In this document: positions 15,250 through 23,483 of the stretch, piece after piece
Layout: each line of letters opens with the position of its first letter
Position numbering within the stretch: position 1 is the first letter of the stretch
NCBI GenBank assembly: GCA_938037185.1
Contig: CALHQK010000034.1
Span: 1-27,751, forward strand
From: an uncultured Riemerella sp.
GTDB lineage: Bacteria; Bacteroidota; Bacteroidia; Flavobacteriales; Weeksellaceae
Direction: 5' to 3'
Length of the DNA stretch: 27,751 bases
The notes under the pieces: model-generated
What the model was told of the DNA's origin: nothing
Databases searched by the model: none
The model's input: the letters and a program-made list of their open reading frames with translations, nothing else
Program-made: the position numbers and the translations under genes

Positions 15250-17331
15250 TTACTTCACGATCCAAGTCATTCCCAGCATGAAATTTCGCCCTGCCTGTGG
15301 GAAATAATAGGCGGCTCCATCATAGACATGCCCTTTGGTCATGTACATTCTGTTGAGAAGGTTATTGAGATTGAAATAAAGATTCAGTTCGTGATGTTTT
15401 AAGTTCAATTTATAACCAGCCAAGAAATCCAAAAGATTATAATCAGGAATTGCAAGTGTCTGTGTATTATCCAGATACTGTCCGCTGACATATTGGTTTT
15501 GAATACCGAAATTAAAGTTTTTCAGCTGATAAGAAACGCCGATATTACTGATGAATTTCGGAGAAAGAGCGATGTCCGTTGTTCCCAAGTTTTCAAGCAG
15601 TCCGCCATTTTTCACATGAAAATTAAGGTTTTTGTTTTCGCTCCAAGTTGCATTAGCCAAAATTTGAATGTTTTTGATGGGTTTTAGATTAAAGCCAAAT
15701 TCCACCCCTCTTCTGAAAGATTTCCCTGAGTTTTCTCTGATGAAAGCGCCTGTGTTGTCGATTTTGCCGCTGAAAACCAGTTGGTTATTATAGTGCATGT
15801 AGTAGAGGTTCGCAAAAACAGAAAAGAATTTTCCGCTTTTTTCCAGTCCCAGCTCAAAGTCGTGGAGCGTTTCGTGCTGGATATTATTTTTAGAAATGAT
15901 ATCCTTTCGGCTCGGCTCTCGGTGAGCCAGTGCGTAGGAGAAATAGATTTTCCCGTGATTAAAATTAAAGTTAATTCCCGTTTTTGGGTTTAGGAAATTA
16001 AACACTCGGCTGAAATCGCCTCCTTCTCCTCTGAAATATTCTAAAACTCTGGCGTTGTGATAGATATGTCTAAATTGTAAATCTCCAAAAAGTTCAAATT
16101 TATTCAAAGAATAAATGAATTTTCCGAAGAAAGAAAGGTCGTTTTTCACCGAATGATTGCGGTAATATTCATGCTCGAAAGGAATCTGCGGCAGCCCAAA
16201 TGCCGAGCTCATATTCCCGAAATGCTTTCCGTGGTATTGGTTTCCTGCTCCGCCGAGGTTGATTTTCAGTTGGTTATACTTTCCATAAATATGCGCAACC
16301 ATTCCATAAAAATCATTGTCCAGCCATTTTTTTCTGATGAGGTCTGTTTTTATGATTCCAGAATTGAGAATATTGTATTTATCGGGTCTTTGGTCTTGTT
16401 TGTAGTTTTCGTAGAAACCTTTTCCTTTGGTGTAATGAAGGGTAGTTTCCAAATCCCAATGGTTGCTAATGTTTTGATTTAGAATAAGATGATAATGGTT
16501 TTGCTGGTAATTGTCCGTTTCGCTATCGTAGAATTTTACGATATTTCCACCTTGATAGATTGCTCCAGAGGAATTGAATTTTCGGTTGATTTTATAAGTG
16601 TTTTCATCTATTCCGTTCCATGATTGGTAAGTTTTTTCCTTTCCGCCGAAAGCTAAAAATTTTAGTTTTGTTTTTTCAGTTTTGAATAAAGCGGTGATGT
16701 TGTAGGACTGCAGGTCAGAGGTCGCCCTGTCTATGTATCCATCTGATTTTATGATGGAATATCTCGCCATGATGGAGAATTTGTTGTGAAGAAAATTCCC
16801 TGTTCCAGCCTCGAAAGAGTGTTTTCTGGTATCAAAAGAACCATAGGACTGGTCGGTTCGGAAATATGGCGTTTCTTTTGGGTTTTTGGTGATGATATTT
16901 ACACTCGCTCCGAAAGCCGCCGCCCCATTGGATGTGCTTCCCACGCCTCTTTGAATCAGGATTTGAGAAGCTGAACTTGCTAAATCGCTGACATTTACGA
17001 AGAAAGTCCCCTGTGATTCGCTGTCGTTGTACGGAACGCCGTTCATCATCACATTGATAGAAGTTCCTGCCACGCCCCGAATTCTAAAATCCGAGTAGCC
17101 CACTCCGTTCCCAGTATCCGATGAGGAGAGGACAGAGGTCTGATTTTTGAGAAGCATCGGGAGGTCTTGCCCTAGGTTTTTCTGGGCTAAATTTTCCACA
17201 CGGATGATTTCTTTGGTGACAGGAAGCCGTTTGGTGAAATTAACCGCTTCGATTTCTTTGACTTTGGCAGAATCTGCCTGTGCGTAGGACATAGAGCTAG
17301 CGCATAGCCCTAAATAAATAATTCCTTTCAT
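15250..17331 (-). CDS. TonB-dependent receptor, probable thiamin/thiamin-precursor importer
   Basis: A 693-residue outer-membrane TonB-dependent receptor. A signal peptide (MKGIIYLGLCASSMSYAQ) is followed by a plug domain: LPMLLKNQTSVLSSSDTGNG, the FRIRGVAGTSINVMMNGVPY segment, QILIQRGVGSTSNGAAAFGA and VNIITK. The rest alternates amphipathic strands with aromatic residues, consistent with a 22-strand barrel, and ends in a beta-strand with a penultimate Val. There is no carboxypeptidase-regulatory-like N-terminal domain and no adjacent SusD gene. The leader carries a TPP riboswitch, which ties the gene to thiamin supply; receptors of this type regulated by THI elements have been predicted in Bacteroidetes as thiamin transporters. 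Whether the ligand is thiamin, TPP or a pyrimidine/thiazole precursor cannot be read from the sequence. Confidence 0.93.
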   Translation of the reverse strand: MKGIIYLGLCASSMSYAQADSAKVKEIEAVNFTKRLPVTKEIIRVENLAQKNLGQDLPMLLKNQTSVLSSSDTGNGVGYSDFRIRGVAGTSINVMMNGVPYNDSESQGTFFVNVSDLASSASQILIQRGVGSTSNGAAAFGASVNIITKNPKETPYFRTDQSYGSFDTRKHSFEAGTGNFLHNKFSIMARYSIIKSDGYIDRATSDLQSYNITALFKTEKTKLKFLAFGGKEKTYQSWNGIDENTYKINRKFNSSGAIYQGGNIVKFYDSETDNYQQNHYHLILNQNISNHWDLETTLHYTKGKGFYENYKQDQRPDKYNILNSGIIKTDLIRKKWLDNDFYGMVAHIYGKYNQLKINLGGAGNQYHGKHFGNMSSAFGLPQIPFEHEYYRNHSVKNDLSFFGKFIYSLNKFELFGDLQFRHIYHNARVLEYFRGEGGDFSRVFNFLNPKTGINFNFNHGKIYFSYALAHREPSRKDIISKNNIQHETLHDFELGLEKSGKFFSVFANLYYMHYNNQLVFSGKIDNTGAFIRENSGKSFRRGVEFGFNLKPIKNIQILANATWSENKNLNFHVKNGGLLENLGTTDIALSPKFISNIGVSYQLKNFNFGIQNQYVSGQYLDNTQTLAIPDYNLLDFLAGYKLNLKHHELNLYFNLNNLLNRMYMTKGHVYDGAAYYFPQAGRNFMLGMTWIVK

Positions 17332-17402
17332 TCTTTCAATAATTTTTTAGTTAAACAATTTTGAGAATAAAAGGATGCGAAAAAATAAGAGAACACAATC
17401 GT

Positions 17403-17482
17403 GCCTGGACACTTCCCTAAACAGCATTACCTGTTCAGGTTCATTGGGTATGATCTCAGCCTTTTACAGCACCCCTTTTTGC
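17403..17482 (-). promoter_or_regulatory. TPP riboswitch (THI element)
   Basis: Read on the minus strand, the conserved THI-box elements occur in order: GGGGTGCT, GGCTGAGATCATACCC, GAACCTGAACAGGTAATGCTG-like core (CCTG/CAGG hairpin followed by TAATGCTG) and TAGGGAAG. The distance to the receptor start is about 75 bases. The terminal P1 helix is not obvious: the 5' side GCAAAAA has no adjacent TTTTTGC partner after GGGAAG. No intrinsic terminator hairpin was seen between aptamer and ATG, so control may be at translation initiation. High TPP should repress the receptor. Confidence 0.93.
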
Positions 17483-17487
17483 TGGCG

Positions 17488-17495
17488 CAAAGATA
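17488..17495 (-). promoter_or_regulatory. Candidate -7 element of the riboswitch-receptor transcript
   Basis: Reads TATCTTTG on the minus strand. Transcription would start near 17481, just at the first bases of the TPP aptamer, which is the expected arrangement. Confidence 0.55.
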
Positions 17496-17539
17496 TTAAA
17501 TATAATTTAAGCTCCTTTTAGAAATGTTTATATTTTGTT

Positions 17540-17547
17540 TATCTTTG
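17540..17547 (+). promoter_or_regulatory. Candidate -7 element of the arginase-like / polysaccharide run
   Basis: Reads TATCTTTG on the plus strand, giving a start near 17554 and a leader of about 13 bases before ATG 17567. It is the only good promoter candidate before the one at 23459, so it may drive the genes from 17567 onward. Confidence 0.5.
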
Positions 17548-17566
17548 CTCGATATTCGTTGGTTTT

Positions 17567-18640
17567 ATGATATTTCAGGATTTTATTGTTCCGCCAAGTG
17601 AAATCAGGACTGAAAACTGGCAGCTTGGGAGTCTGATTAGCAATGAGATAGAGGAGGACAGTATTGTTTTGCTTTTTGTTTCGGATTATCGAGGGGGCGG
17701 AGGGCAGGCTGCCTTGCCGAATGCTTTTGGCAAACTCCGAAAATACCTTTATAGGCTTTCAAAATCTGATTTTGAAGTTCCTATTTGTGATTTGGGAGAG
17801 CTTATTTCGGGTAAAACTCAGGCAGATACGCGATATGTTTTAGAGGAAATACTGACATTTTGCTATAATAAAAATGCAGCTCCAGTTGTCATCGGAGGAA
17901 GCGTGGATTTGTCTTACGCATTATTTTCAGCATTAAATTTCCATCAGAAAGGCATTAATTATGCTCATATTTCTAATGTTGCCTCTCTTTCAAACGAAGG
18001 AGAAGAGATTTCGGAAGCGAACTATTTGCATAAAATTTTAACGAAAAAAGAAGCTTCTTTGCGAAATTTTCATCTTTTGGGCTATCAGAGGCATTTGAAT
18101 GAAATTGCTTTATTAAAGCTGATGAAAGAAGTGGATTTTGATGTCCTTCGCCTCGCTGATATGATGAATACGATGGAGAAGGCAGAGCCTTTTTTCCGCA
18201 GGGCAGATATGGTTACGCTCAACTGTGATGCTGTGGAGAGTTTTTCGGAGGCTTTTTCTACAAATCCGCAGGTAAATGGGCTGAACCGCCGCGAAATCTG
18301 TGCTTATATGAAAGAAATAGGACTAAGCGAAAATCTGAAAACTTTCGGAGTGTTTAATTTTAATATTCATTCGGAAAGTGTTCTAAATCATCAGCTTATG
18401 GCGCAGATGCTTTGGTATTTGATAGAAGGAATAAATATCCAGAGGACACATCCAAAGGAGCGTAGTTATGATACTTTTGTGGTTTTGATAGACAATAGGG
18501 AATTTAGTTTTAAAAGGGATACTTTCAGCGGATTGTGGTATTTTGTGAAGGGAAATGATGTGAAAAAATGGATTCCTTGTTCCCGTGAAGACTATGAAAA
18601 CGCGAAGAGAGGCGAACTGAATAAAAAGTTTTTAATTTAA
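17567..18640 (+). CDS. Arginase/formimidoylglutamase-family protein, metal ligands largely lost
   Basis: A 357-residue protein with the arginase (ureohydrolase) fold, of the kind often named formimidoylglutamase in Flavobacteriia. The fold landmarks are present, but the binuclear manganese site is degraded. The GGDH-type motif is GGSVD at 110-114, so the His is replaced by Val113. The DAHxD motif is YAHIS at 132-136, losing both Asp and keeping His134. The DxDxxD motif is NCDAVE at 219-224, keeping only Asp221. Four or five of six usual ligands are therefore missing and hydrolysis of a guanidine or formimino group is unlikely. No hut genes are nearby. It precedes the polysaccharide deacetylase by 16 bases on the same strand and probably shares its transcript. 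It may be a structural or regulatory pseudoenzyme; its role is unknown. Confidence 0.82.
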   Translation: MIFQDFIVPPSEIRTENWQLGSLISNEIEEDSIVLLFVSDYRGGGGQAALPNAFGKLRKYLYRLSKSDFEVPICDLGELISGKTQADTRYVLEEILTFCYNKNAAPVVIGGSVDLSYALFSALNFHQKGINYAHISNVASLSNEGEEISEANYLHKILTKKEASLRNFHLLGYQRHLNEIALLKLMKEVDFDVLRLADMMNTMEKAEPFFRRADMVTLNCDAVESFSEAFSTNPQVNGLNRREICAYMKEIGLSENLKTFGVFNFNIHSESVLNHQLMAQMLWYLIEGINIQRTHPKERSYDTFVVLIDNREFSFKRDTFSGLWYFVKGNDVKKWIPCSREDYENAKRGELNKKFLI

Positions 18641-18656
18641 ACTTTATAAAGATTTA

Positions 18657-19418
18657 ATGGAAATAAGGGATAAAACAGAAAAAAAGATTGTTTTACTATA
18701 TCATGAAGTGAGTGATGATATTACCGAATCAGGTTTCCAAAATCGGGATAATCTTCCTTATATTCATAAGGTTAAGGATTTTGAAAGAGATTTGGAAATA
18801 GTGAAAAATCACATACAAAAAACAGATGAAGAAGTAATTTTTACCTTTGATGATGGAGGAATCAGCAACCTTCGTTCGGCAGAAATGCTTGGTAGAGAGC
18901 AGATGAAAGGCTATTTTTTCATTACAACTTCAAAAATAGGACAGAAAGGGTTTTTAACCTCGGATGATATTTGTAAAGTTGCAGATTATGGGCATAATAT
19001 AGGATCGCACTCTCATACTCACCCTATGATTTTCAAGAGTTTATCTTATAAACAAATGCTTGGTGAATGGAAAACTTCCAAAGAAATTTTAGAGCAGATA
19101 TTGAGCAGAGAAATCACTTCTTGCAGTATTCCAGGGGGAGACAGTGATAAGAAAACATACGAAAGTGCTTGTGAGGCGGGATTTACGCAGATTTTTGATT
19201 CAGAGCCGATAGTTACTCTCCGTAAAATGAATAATTCGGAAATATTAGGAAGATTGAGCATTAAAAATGATGTGGCAGGAGAGGATTTACAAAAAATATT
19301 AAGATTAGAAAATTTATCTAAATTGCAGAGAATTAGAAAATTAAAAAAAATAATAAAAACATTGATTTTTCCTTTGCATCAATATTTACAAAATAGAAAA
19401 AATGAAACAAGATACTAA
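18657..19418 (+). CDS. NodB-type polysaccharide deacetylase family protein (cytoplasmic)
   Basis: A 253-residue protein with a NodB homology domain. The metal/catalytic Asp motif is FTFDDGG with Asp65 and Asp66, and the zinc-binding HxxxH motif is SHSHTHP with His118 and His122. The usual RxPY/G motif is represented by SIPGGDS. Such enzymes remove N- or O-acetyl (or, in ArnD, N-formyl) groups from sugars. There is no signal peptide and no membrane helix, so it should act in the cytoplasm on a nucleotide sugar or lipid-linked intermediate, unlike exported peptidoglycan deacetylases. The C-terminus is Lys/Arg-rich. Its end overlaps the formyltransferase gene by 17 bases, which suggests linked function. 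Confidence 0.87.
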   Translation: MEIRDKTEKKIVLLYHEVSDDITESGFQNRDNLPYIHKVKDFERDLEIVKNHIQKTDEEVIFTFDDGGISNLRSAEMLGREQMKGYFFITTSKIGQKGFLTSDDICKVADYGHNIGSHSHTHPMIFKSLSYKQMLGEWKTSKEILEQILSREITSCSIPGGDSDKKTYESACEAGFTQIFDSEPIVTLRKMNNSEILGRLSIKNDVAGEDLQKILRLENLSKLQRIRKLKKIIKTLIFPLHQYLQNRKNETRY

Positions 19419-20208
19419 ACTAAGAGTAGTCTGTCTCTTCGGGACAGGGATTATTTTTGATAAAACATTGAGCATTCTTCTCCAAAATGACATTAATGTA
19501 GTGGGTGTATGCAATGCCAATAAACATAAGAATAAAATAGATTTTTCTTATCTCAAAATAGCGGTAAAAAAGTATGGCTATTGGAGTGTTTTTCTACAAA
19601 TTATAGGGAGATTTTTATATAAAATTCTGAATGCTAAAAAAGATAGAGAGATATTTAACAAAATATATAATGTAGAGGAAATCAATGAAATAATTAAAAA
19701 TAAAGATATTGATTATCACTCTACTACGGATTATTCTAATCCAGAAACAATAAAGTGGCTTAAGGAGAAAAAAGCGGATATTTTCGTTATTCATACAGGG
19801 TATTGGGTAGGGAAGAAAGTCCGCAATATAGTGGATGGAAGATGTTTGGGAGGGCACCCAGGTATTACGCCTAAATATAGAGGGGTTCATTCTCCTTTCT
19901 GGGCGGCGTATCAGGATGATTGGGAAAACATAGGCTATAGCGTATTTTGGGTAGATGGAGGAGTGGATACAGGAGATATTTTAGCGCAAGGGAAACTTGA
20001 AATAGAAGAAGGTGATAGTTTTTTTACAATGAGCTGGAAAGGAATGGTGGGAATAGCAGAAAAACAAGCAGAAATTATAAAAAAAATAGAAAATGGAGAG
20101 GAACTGAATGCTAGAAAAGTGGAGAATGTGACTGAAGAATCCAATTATACCCATCCAACAATTTTTCAATATTTGAAATATATTTTTAAGCAAAAAAAAC
20201 TCAGATAA
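19402..20208 (+). CDS. Formyltransferase-family protein, probable sugar N-formyltransferase
   Basis: A 268-residue protein with the N10-formyl-tetrahydrofolate-dependent formyltransferase fold shared by Fmt, ArnA and sugar N-formyltransferases. The active-site region reads GGHPGITPKYRGVHSPFWA with catalytic His152, and the loop GGVDTGDIL supplies Asp189. The third catalytic residue, normally Asn two positions before the His (NxH), is Gly150 here. It lacks the C-terminal tRNA-binding domain of Fmt and lies in a polysaccharide operon, so the substrate is more likely an amino sugar than initiator tRNA. It overlaps the deacetylase gene and is followed after 1 base by the GT2 gene. Whether it keeps activity without the Asn is open. 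Confidence 0.85.
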   Translation: MKQDTKLRVVCLFGTGIIFDKTLSILLQNDINVVGVCNANKHKNKIDFSYLKIAVKKYGYWSVFLQIIGRFLYKILNAKKDREIFNKIYNVEEINEIIKNKDIDYHSTTDYSNPETIKWLKEKKADIFVIHTGYWVGKKVRNIVDGRCLGGHPGITPKYRGVHSPFWAAYQDDWENIGYSVFWVDGGVDTGDILAQGKLEIEEGDSFFTMSWKGMVGIAEKQAEIIKKIENGEELNARKVENVTEESNYTHPTIFQYLKYIFKQKKLR

Positions 20209-20209
20209 C

Positions 20210-21202
20210 ATGAAGAAAGTTTCCATCATCGTTCCTGTTTATAATGTAGAAAAATATCTTGCAAAATGTCTTGATTCATTGGTGAATCAGACTTTGGAAG
20301 ATGTGGAAATCATTGTCGTAGATGATGGAAGTAAGGATAATTCTAAGCAGATTATAGATGAATTTCAGACCAAATATCCAGATAAAATAAAATCTTTTAT
20401 AAAGGAAAATGGAGGGCTGAGCGATGCGAGGAATTTCGGTTTGGATAGGGCGAGTAGCGAATATATAGGCTTTGTGGATAGTGATGATTATGTTACGGCG
20501 GAGATGTTTGAGGAGATGTACTCTCTTGCCCAAAAACATGATGCTGAAATGGTGATCTGTAATCTTCAAAAAGTCGATGAAAATGGAAAAATTCTTCAAA
20601 AACTTACTCAGGTTCCCAATATGCCAGAAAAAATAGATTTGGCAAAAAATCTTTCTGTTTTTTCGGATTTGGGATATTTTGCTTGTAATAAACTTTTTAA
20701 AAAGGAATTGTTTGAAAATAAACGATTTAAAAAAGGAATGCATTTTGAGGATATACAGCTTGTTCCGCAGCTTTTGCTGAGTTGTAAGACTTTAGCTCAG
20801 ACTCAAAATTATCATTACCAATACCTAGAGCGACAGTATTCTATTACGAAAACCCACACCGAAAAAGGTTTAGATTTATTAAAAGCTGTGAAGGATGTGG
20901 AAGAAGTGTTCAAAAAGTCTCAATATTCTAATGAAAAACAAGCATTGAAGGGTTTTTGGATATTTGAGGCGGTTTATTCTTATTTGGCGTATTTGGCTTT
21001 TGTGAAAGATGATGATTTATACCGAAAAATGTCGGCAGAACTGAGAAAATTCATAAAGGAAAGAAAAATATCTTTGATAGAAATTCTTAATTATAAGCGG
21101 TTTGGTAAGAATTATCTCGTATCTTTGCCGATTAAGAAAAAAGTATATTATTTATTGTATTTTTTGAGGCAGGAATGGCTTCTGAGAAAAATATTGAAAT
21201 AG
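20210..21202 (+). CDS. Family 2 glycosyltransferase
   Basis: A 330-residue GT2 (GT-A fold) enzyme. KVSIIVPVYNVEKYLAKCLD and VEIIVVDDGSKDNS form the nucleotide-binding half, NGGLSDARNFGLDRASSEYI follows, and GFVDSDDYV is the metal-binding DxD region. The C-terminal third is helical and soluble without membrane segments, unlike ArnC-type polyprenyl transferases. It probably adds a sugar to a lipid-linked chain at the cytoplasmic face. It starts 1 base after the formyltransferase stop, and an EpsG/Wzy-like gene follows after 10 bases. Donor and acceptor cannot be inferred. Confidence 0.92.
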   Translation: MKKVSIIVPVYNVEKYLAKCLDSLVNQTLEDVEIIVVDDGSKDNSKQIIDEFQTKYPDKIKSFIKENGGLSDARNFGLDRASSEYIGFVDSDDYVTAEMFEEMYSLAQKHDAEMVICNLQKVDENGKILQKLTQVPNMPEKIDLAKNLSVFSDLGYFACNKLFKKELFENKRFKKGMHFEDIQLVPQLLLSCKTLAQTQNYHYQYLERQYSITKTHTEKGLDLLKAVKDVEEVFKKSQYSNEKQALKGFWIFEAVYSYLAYLAFVKDDDLYRKMSAELRKFIKERKISLIEILNYKRFGKNYLVSLPIKKKVYYLLYFLRQEWLLRKILK

Positions 21203-21212
21203 CAGATAGAAA

Positions 21213-22325
21213 ATGATACATTTCCTACATCCTGTTTTTACGATACTTATTTTGGTTCTTATTGCTTATAGCTTTTTAGAGGTTTATGAAAATAAGAAAT
21301 ATAAGTCTATATGGATAGTAATAGTGGTGATGATAATCATGATAGGATTTAGGAAATATATAGGGGCAGACTATCCAATTTATTTAAAAGCATATCATTA
21401 TATTGGAGAAAACATTTCTTTTTCCACGATTATTAATGGCAGCAGGAGTGAGTTTTTGGATATGGAGAGGCTTTATGTTCTTGTGGGAAAAATAATACAT
21501 GGTGCGGGACTTCATTTTTACATTTTTACATTAGTAGTTGCTATAATTTCAATAACATTAAAATATATAACTTTTGAGCGAAATGTGGTCTATCCATCAT
21601 TAAGTTTGCTACTATATATATTTCCAAGTTACTTTACGACTGATGGAGGACATATGCGCCAAGCTATAGCTACAGGAATAGTATTTTTCTCGTTTCATTA
21701 TATAAAGGAAAGAAAATTGCTGAGTTTTTTGTTCATGATATATTTGGCTATGGGATTTCATAACTCGGCCTTTCTATTTGTAGTTACTTATTGGTTGGTT
21801 TTAGTGCCTTTAAATTCAATTAGAATTCTCTTATTAGTTTTAATGAGTATGGCATTGTCTCCATTGGAAATTTATAAGCACATATCATTGCTTGATTGGT
21901 TGATTCCATCCGAAGTGCATAGTGGTTTTCAAGCATATGAAATGGTAGAAGAAGAAAATAAAGGTAGTGTTAAATTAACAGATTTAATATGCGTGATGTA
22001 TACCTATTTTCTGGTGACATATAATAAGGAAGCCTGTGAAAGGATACCATATTATGAATATATGAGAAATATAGGTGTTATGGGGGTCTGTTTGTATTTT
22101 GTGTTTAGGGGTAGTGCCATCTTTTCTTCAAGACTTGTTGTTTACTACTTTACTTATATGGTTATGGTAATTCCTAATATTATAGCAGCAGTGCAAAAGG
22201 ATGCCTTGAAAAAATCATTGTACTTTAGTATGGTCTGTTTTGTAATATTTTATTATTTCGTTTATGCAAAGATGCAGGCTCCAAAAGCAGCGTATAATTA
22301 TATATATGAAAATTATCTTTGGTAA
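21213..22325 (+). CDS. EpsG/Wzy-like polysaccharide polymerase
   Basis: A 370-residue multi-pass membrane protein with about ten hydrophobic segments. The early RKYIGADYPIYLKAYHYIG and later TDGGHMRQAIATGIVFFSFHYIKERK segments match the EpsG family, in which a conserved Arg in the xxxRQ motif is followed by a short loop. EpsG/Wzy proteins are proposed to polymerise lipid-linked repeat units at the outer face of the inner membrane. The gene looks more AT-rich than its neighbours, as is common for polymerases that vary between strains. It lies between GT2 and WecA-like genes in the same orientation. Confidence 0.82.
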   Translation: MIHFLHPVFTILILVLIAYSFLEVYENKKYKSIWIVIVVMIIMIGFRKYIGADYPIYLKAYHYIGENISFSTIINGSRSEFLDMERLYVLVGKIIHGAGLHFYIFTLVVAIISITLKYITFERNVVYPSLSLLLYIFPSYFTTDGGHMRQAIATGIVFFSFHYIKERKLLSFLFMIYLAMGFHNSAFLFVVTYWLVLVPLNSIRILLLVLMSMALSPLEIYKHISLLDWLIPSEVHSGFQAYEMVEEENKGSVKLTDLICVMYTYFLVTYNKEACERIPYYEYMRNIGVMGVCLYFVFRGSAIFSSRLVVYYFTYMVMVIPNIIAAVQKDALKKSLYFSMVCFVIFYYFVYAKMQAPKAAYNYIYENYLW

Positions 22326-22336
22326 TATAAAAATAT

Positions 22337-23446
22337 ATGGAAGAAATCATACAATCTTTTTTTAACTCCAAGGAGTCTACAGTGTTTATTTTGAAACTGA
22401 TATTTGCTTTTTTAATATCATTAGGACTCACTTATGCAGCAATTCCAATTATTTTGAAAATCTCTCATAGAAAAAACTTGATGGATGAGCCGAAGGAAAG
22501 AAGTTCACATGATAGGAAAGTTCCTAATCTTGGTGGGATAGCTATTTTTTATACAATAGGGATATGTGCCCCTATTTTTGCCTATGAGCTTTTTGACTCG
22601 TATAAATTCCTATTTCCTGCATTGGTTATTCTACTCTATATCGGCGTTATGGATGATATAGTAGTGATACGGGCTTATAAGAAACTGTTTGCACAGATTA
22701 TTGTAGCAGTAATGATAGTCATAGGTTCTGATGTCAGGCTGAGAAGTATGTTTGGGCTTTTTGGAATATATGAGCTGAATTACTTAATGAGCGTGATTCT
22801 TAGTATTATCATATTTGTAGTGATGATTAATGCTTTCAATCTAATTGATGGAGTAGATGGTCTGGCAGGTTCTTTTGCTATTATATGCTGTTCTCTCTTT
22901 GGGTGGAGTTATTATCATTTGGGAGAATATAATTATCCCATGGTAATGCTGTGTGTCATTATTATAGGAGCACTGCTCGGATTTTTATATTATAATCTGT
23001 CCGACAAGAAAATAAAAATATTCATGGGAGATACAGGTTCTATGATTATTGGTTTCCTGTTAGTTTTTACAGCATTTTATTTTATAGATCTTTTTATAAG
23101 TAAAGATAATCCTGATGTTCCGCATTACTATTTGCAGTCAGCTCCAGTGATAGCATTTGCGATATTAATACTGCCGACGATAGATACCCTGAGCGTTATC
23201 ATTATCCGTTTATTAAACAAAAAATCCCCTCTGGAGGCCGATAGAAACCATATTCATCATAGACTACTGAATTTAGGACTATCTCATAAGGGAGTAACTT
23301 TTTATATAATTTTATACTATTTAGGGATTATTTTAGTTACTTATTTATTAAGACACATAGAGATAAATATATTGATGGCTATCGTTCTAAGTTTAGGATT
23401 TATAGGAGCGTATCTCCCAAATATAATATTCAAATTAAGAAAATAA
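22337..23446 (+). CDS. WecA/TagO-like undecaprenyl-phosphate sugar-1-phosphate transferase
   Basis: A 369-residue integral membrane enzyme of the MraY/WecA superfamily with about ten to eleven helices. Conserved cytoplasmic motifs are present in order: MDEPKERSSHDRKVPNLGGI, MDDIVVIRAYKKLFAQI (DD pair), NAFNLIDGVDGLAG (nucleophile Asp region), FMGDTGSMIIGF, and RNHIHHRLLNLGL (HxHH carbohydrate-recognition motif). The HIHH motif points to the WecA/TagO branch, which moves GlcNAc-1-P or a related HexNAc-1-P to undecaprenyl phosphate to start a glycan, and not to MraY. It begins 11 bases after the EpsG-like stop and is the likely initiating enzyme of the locus. Confidence 0.93.
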   Translation: MEEIIQSFFNSKESTVFILKLIFAFLISLGLTYAAIPIILKISHRKNLMDEPKERSSHDRKVPNLGGIAIFYTIGICAPIFAYELFDSYKFLFPALVILLYIGVMDDIVVIRAYKKLFAQIIVAVMIVIGSDVRLRSMFGLFGIYELNYLMSVILSIIIFVVMINAFNLIDGVDGLAGSFAIICCSLFGWSYYHLGEYNYPMVMLCVIIIGALLGFLYYNLSDKKIKIFMGDTGSMIIGFLLVFTAFYFIDLFISKDNPDVPHYYLQSAPVIAFAILILPTIDTLSVIIIRLLNKKSPLEADRNHIHHRLLNLGLSHKGVTFYIILYYLGIILVTYLLRHIEINILMAIVLSLGFIGAYLPNIIFKLRK

Positions 23447-23458
23447 GCATAAAAATAC

Positions 23459-23466
23459 TATTTTTG
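23459..23466 (+). promoter_or_regulatory. Candidate -7 element upstream of the export genes
   Basis: Reads TATTTTTG in the 37-base gap before the Wza-like gene, giving a start near 23473. It may allow the export and kinase genes to be expressed apart from the upstream glycan genes. Confidence 0.45.
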
Positions 23467-23483
23467 TAAAATAAAAGATACTA

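Noticed and set aside
16153..16482. Plus-strand 109-codon frame opposite the TonB-dependent receptor
   Set aside because: Shadow frame; the receptor reading has continuous barrel-strand character here.
20276..20743. Minus-strand 155-codon frame opposite the GT2 gene
   Set aside because: Contains no recognisable motif and is rich in Phe/Ile as expected from the antisense of Lys/Glu-rich coding sequence.
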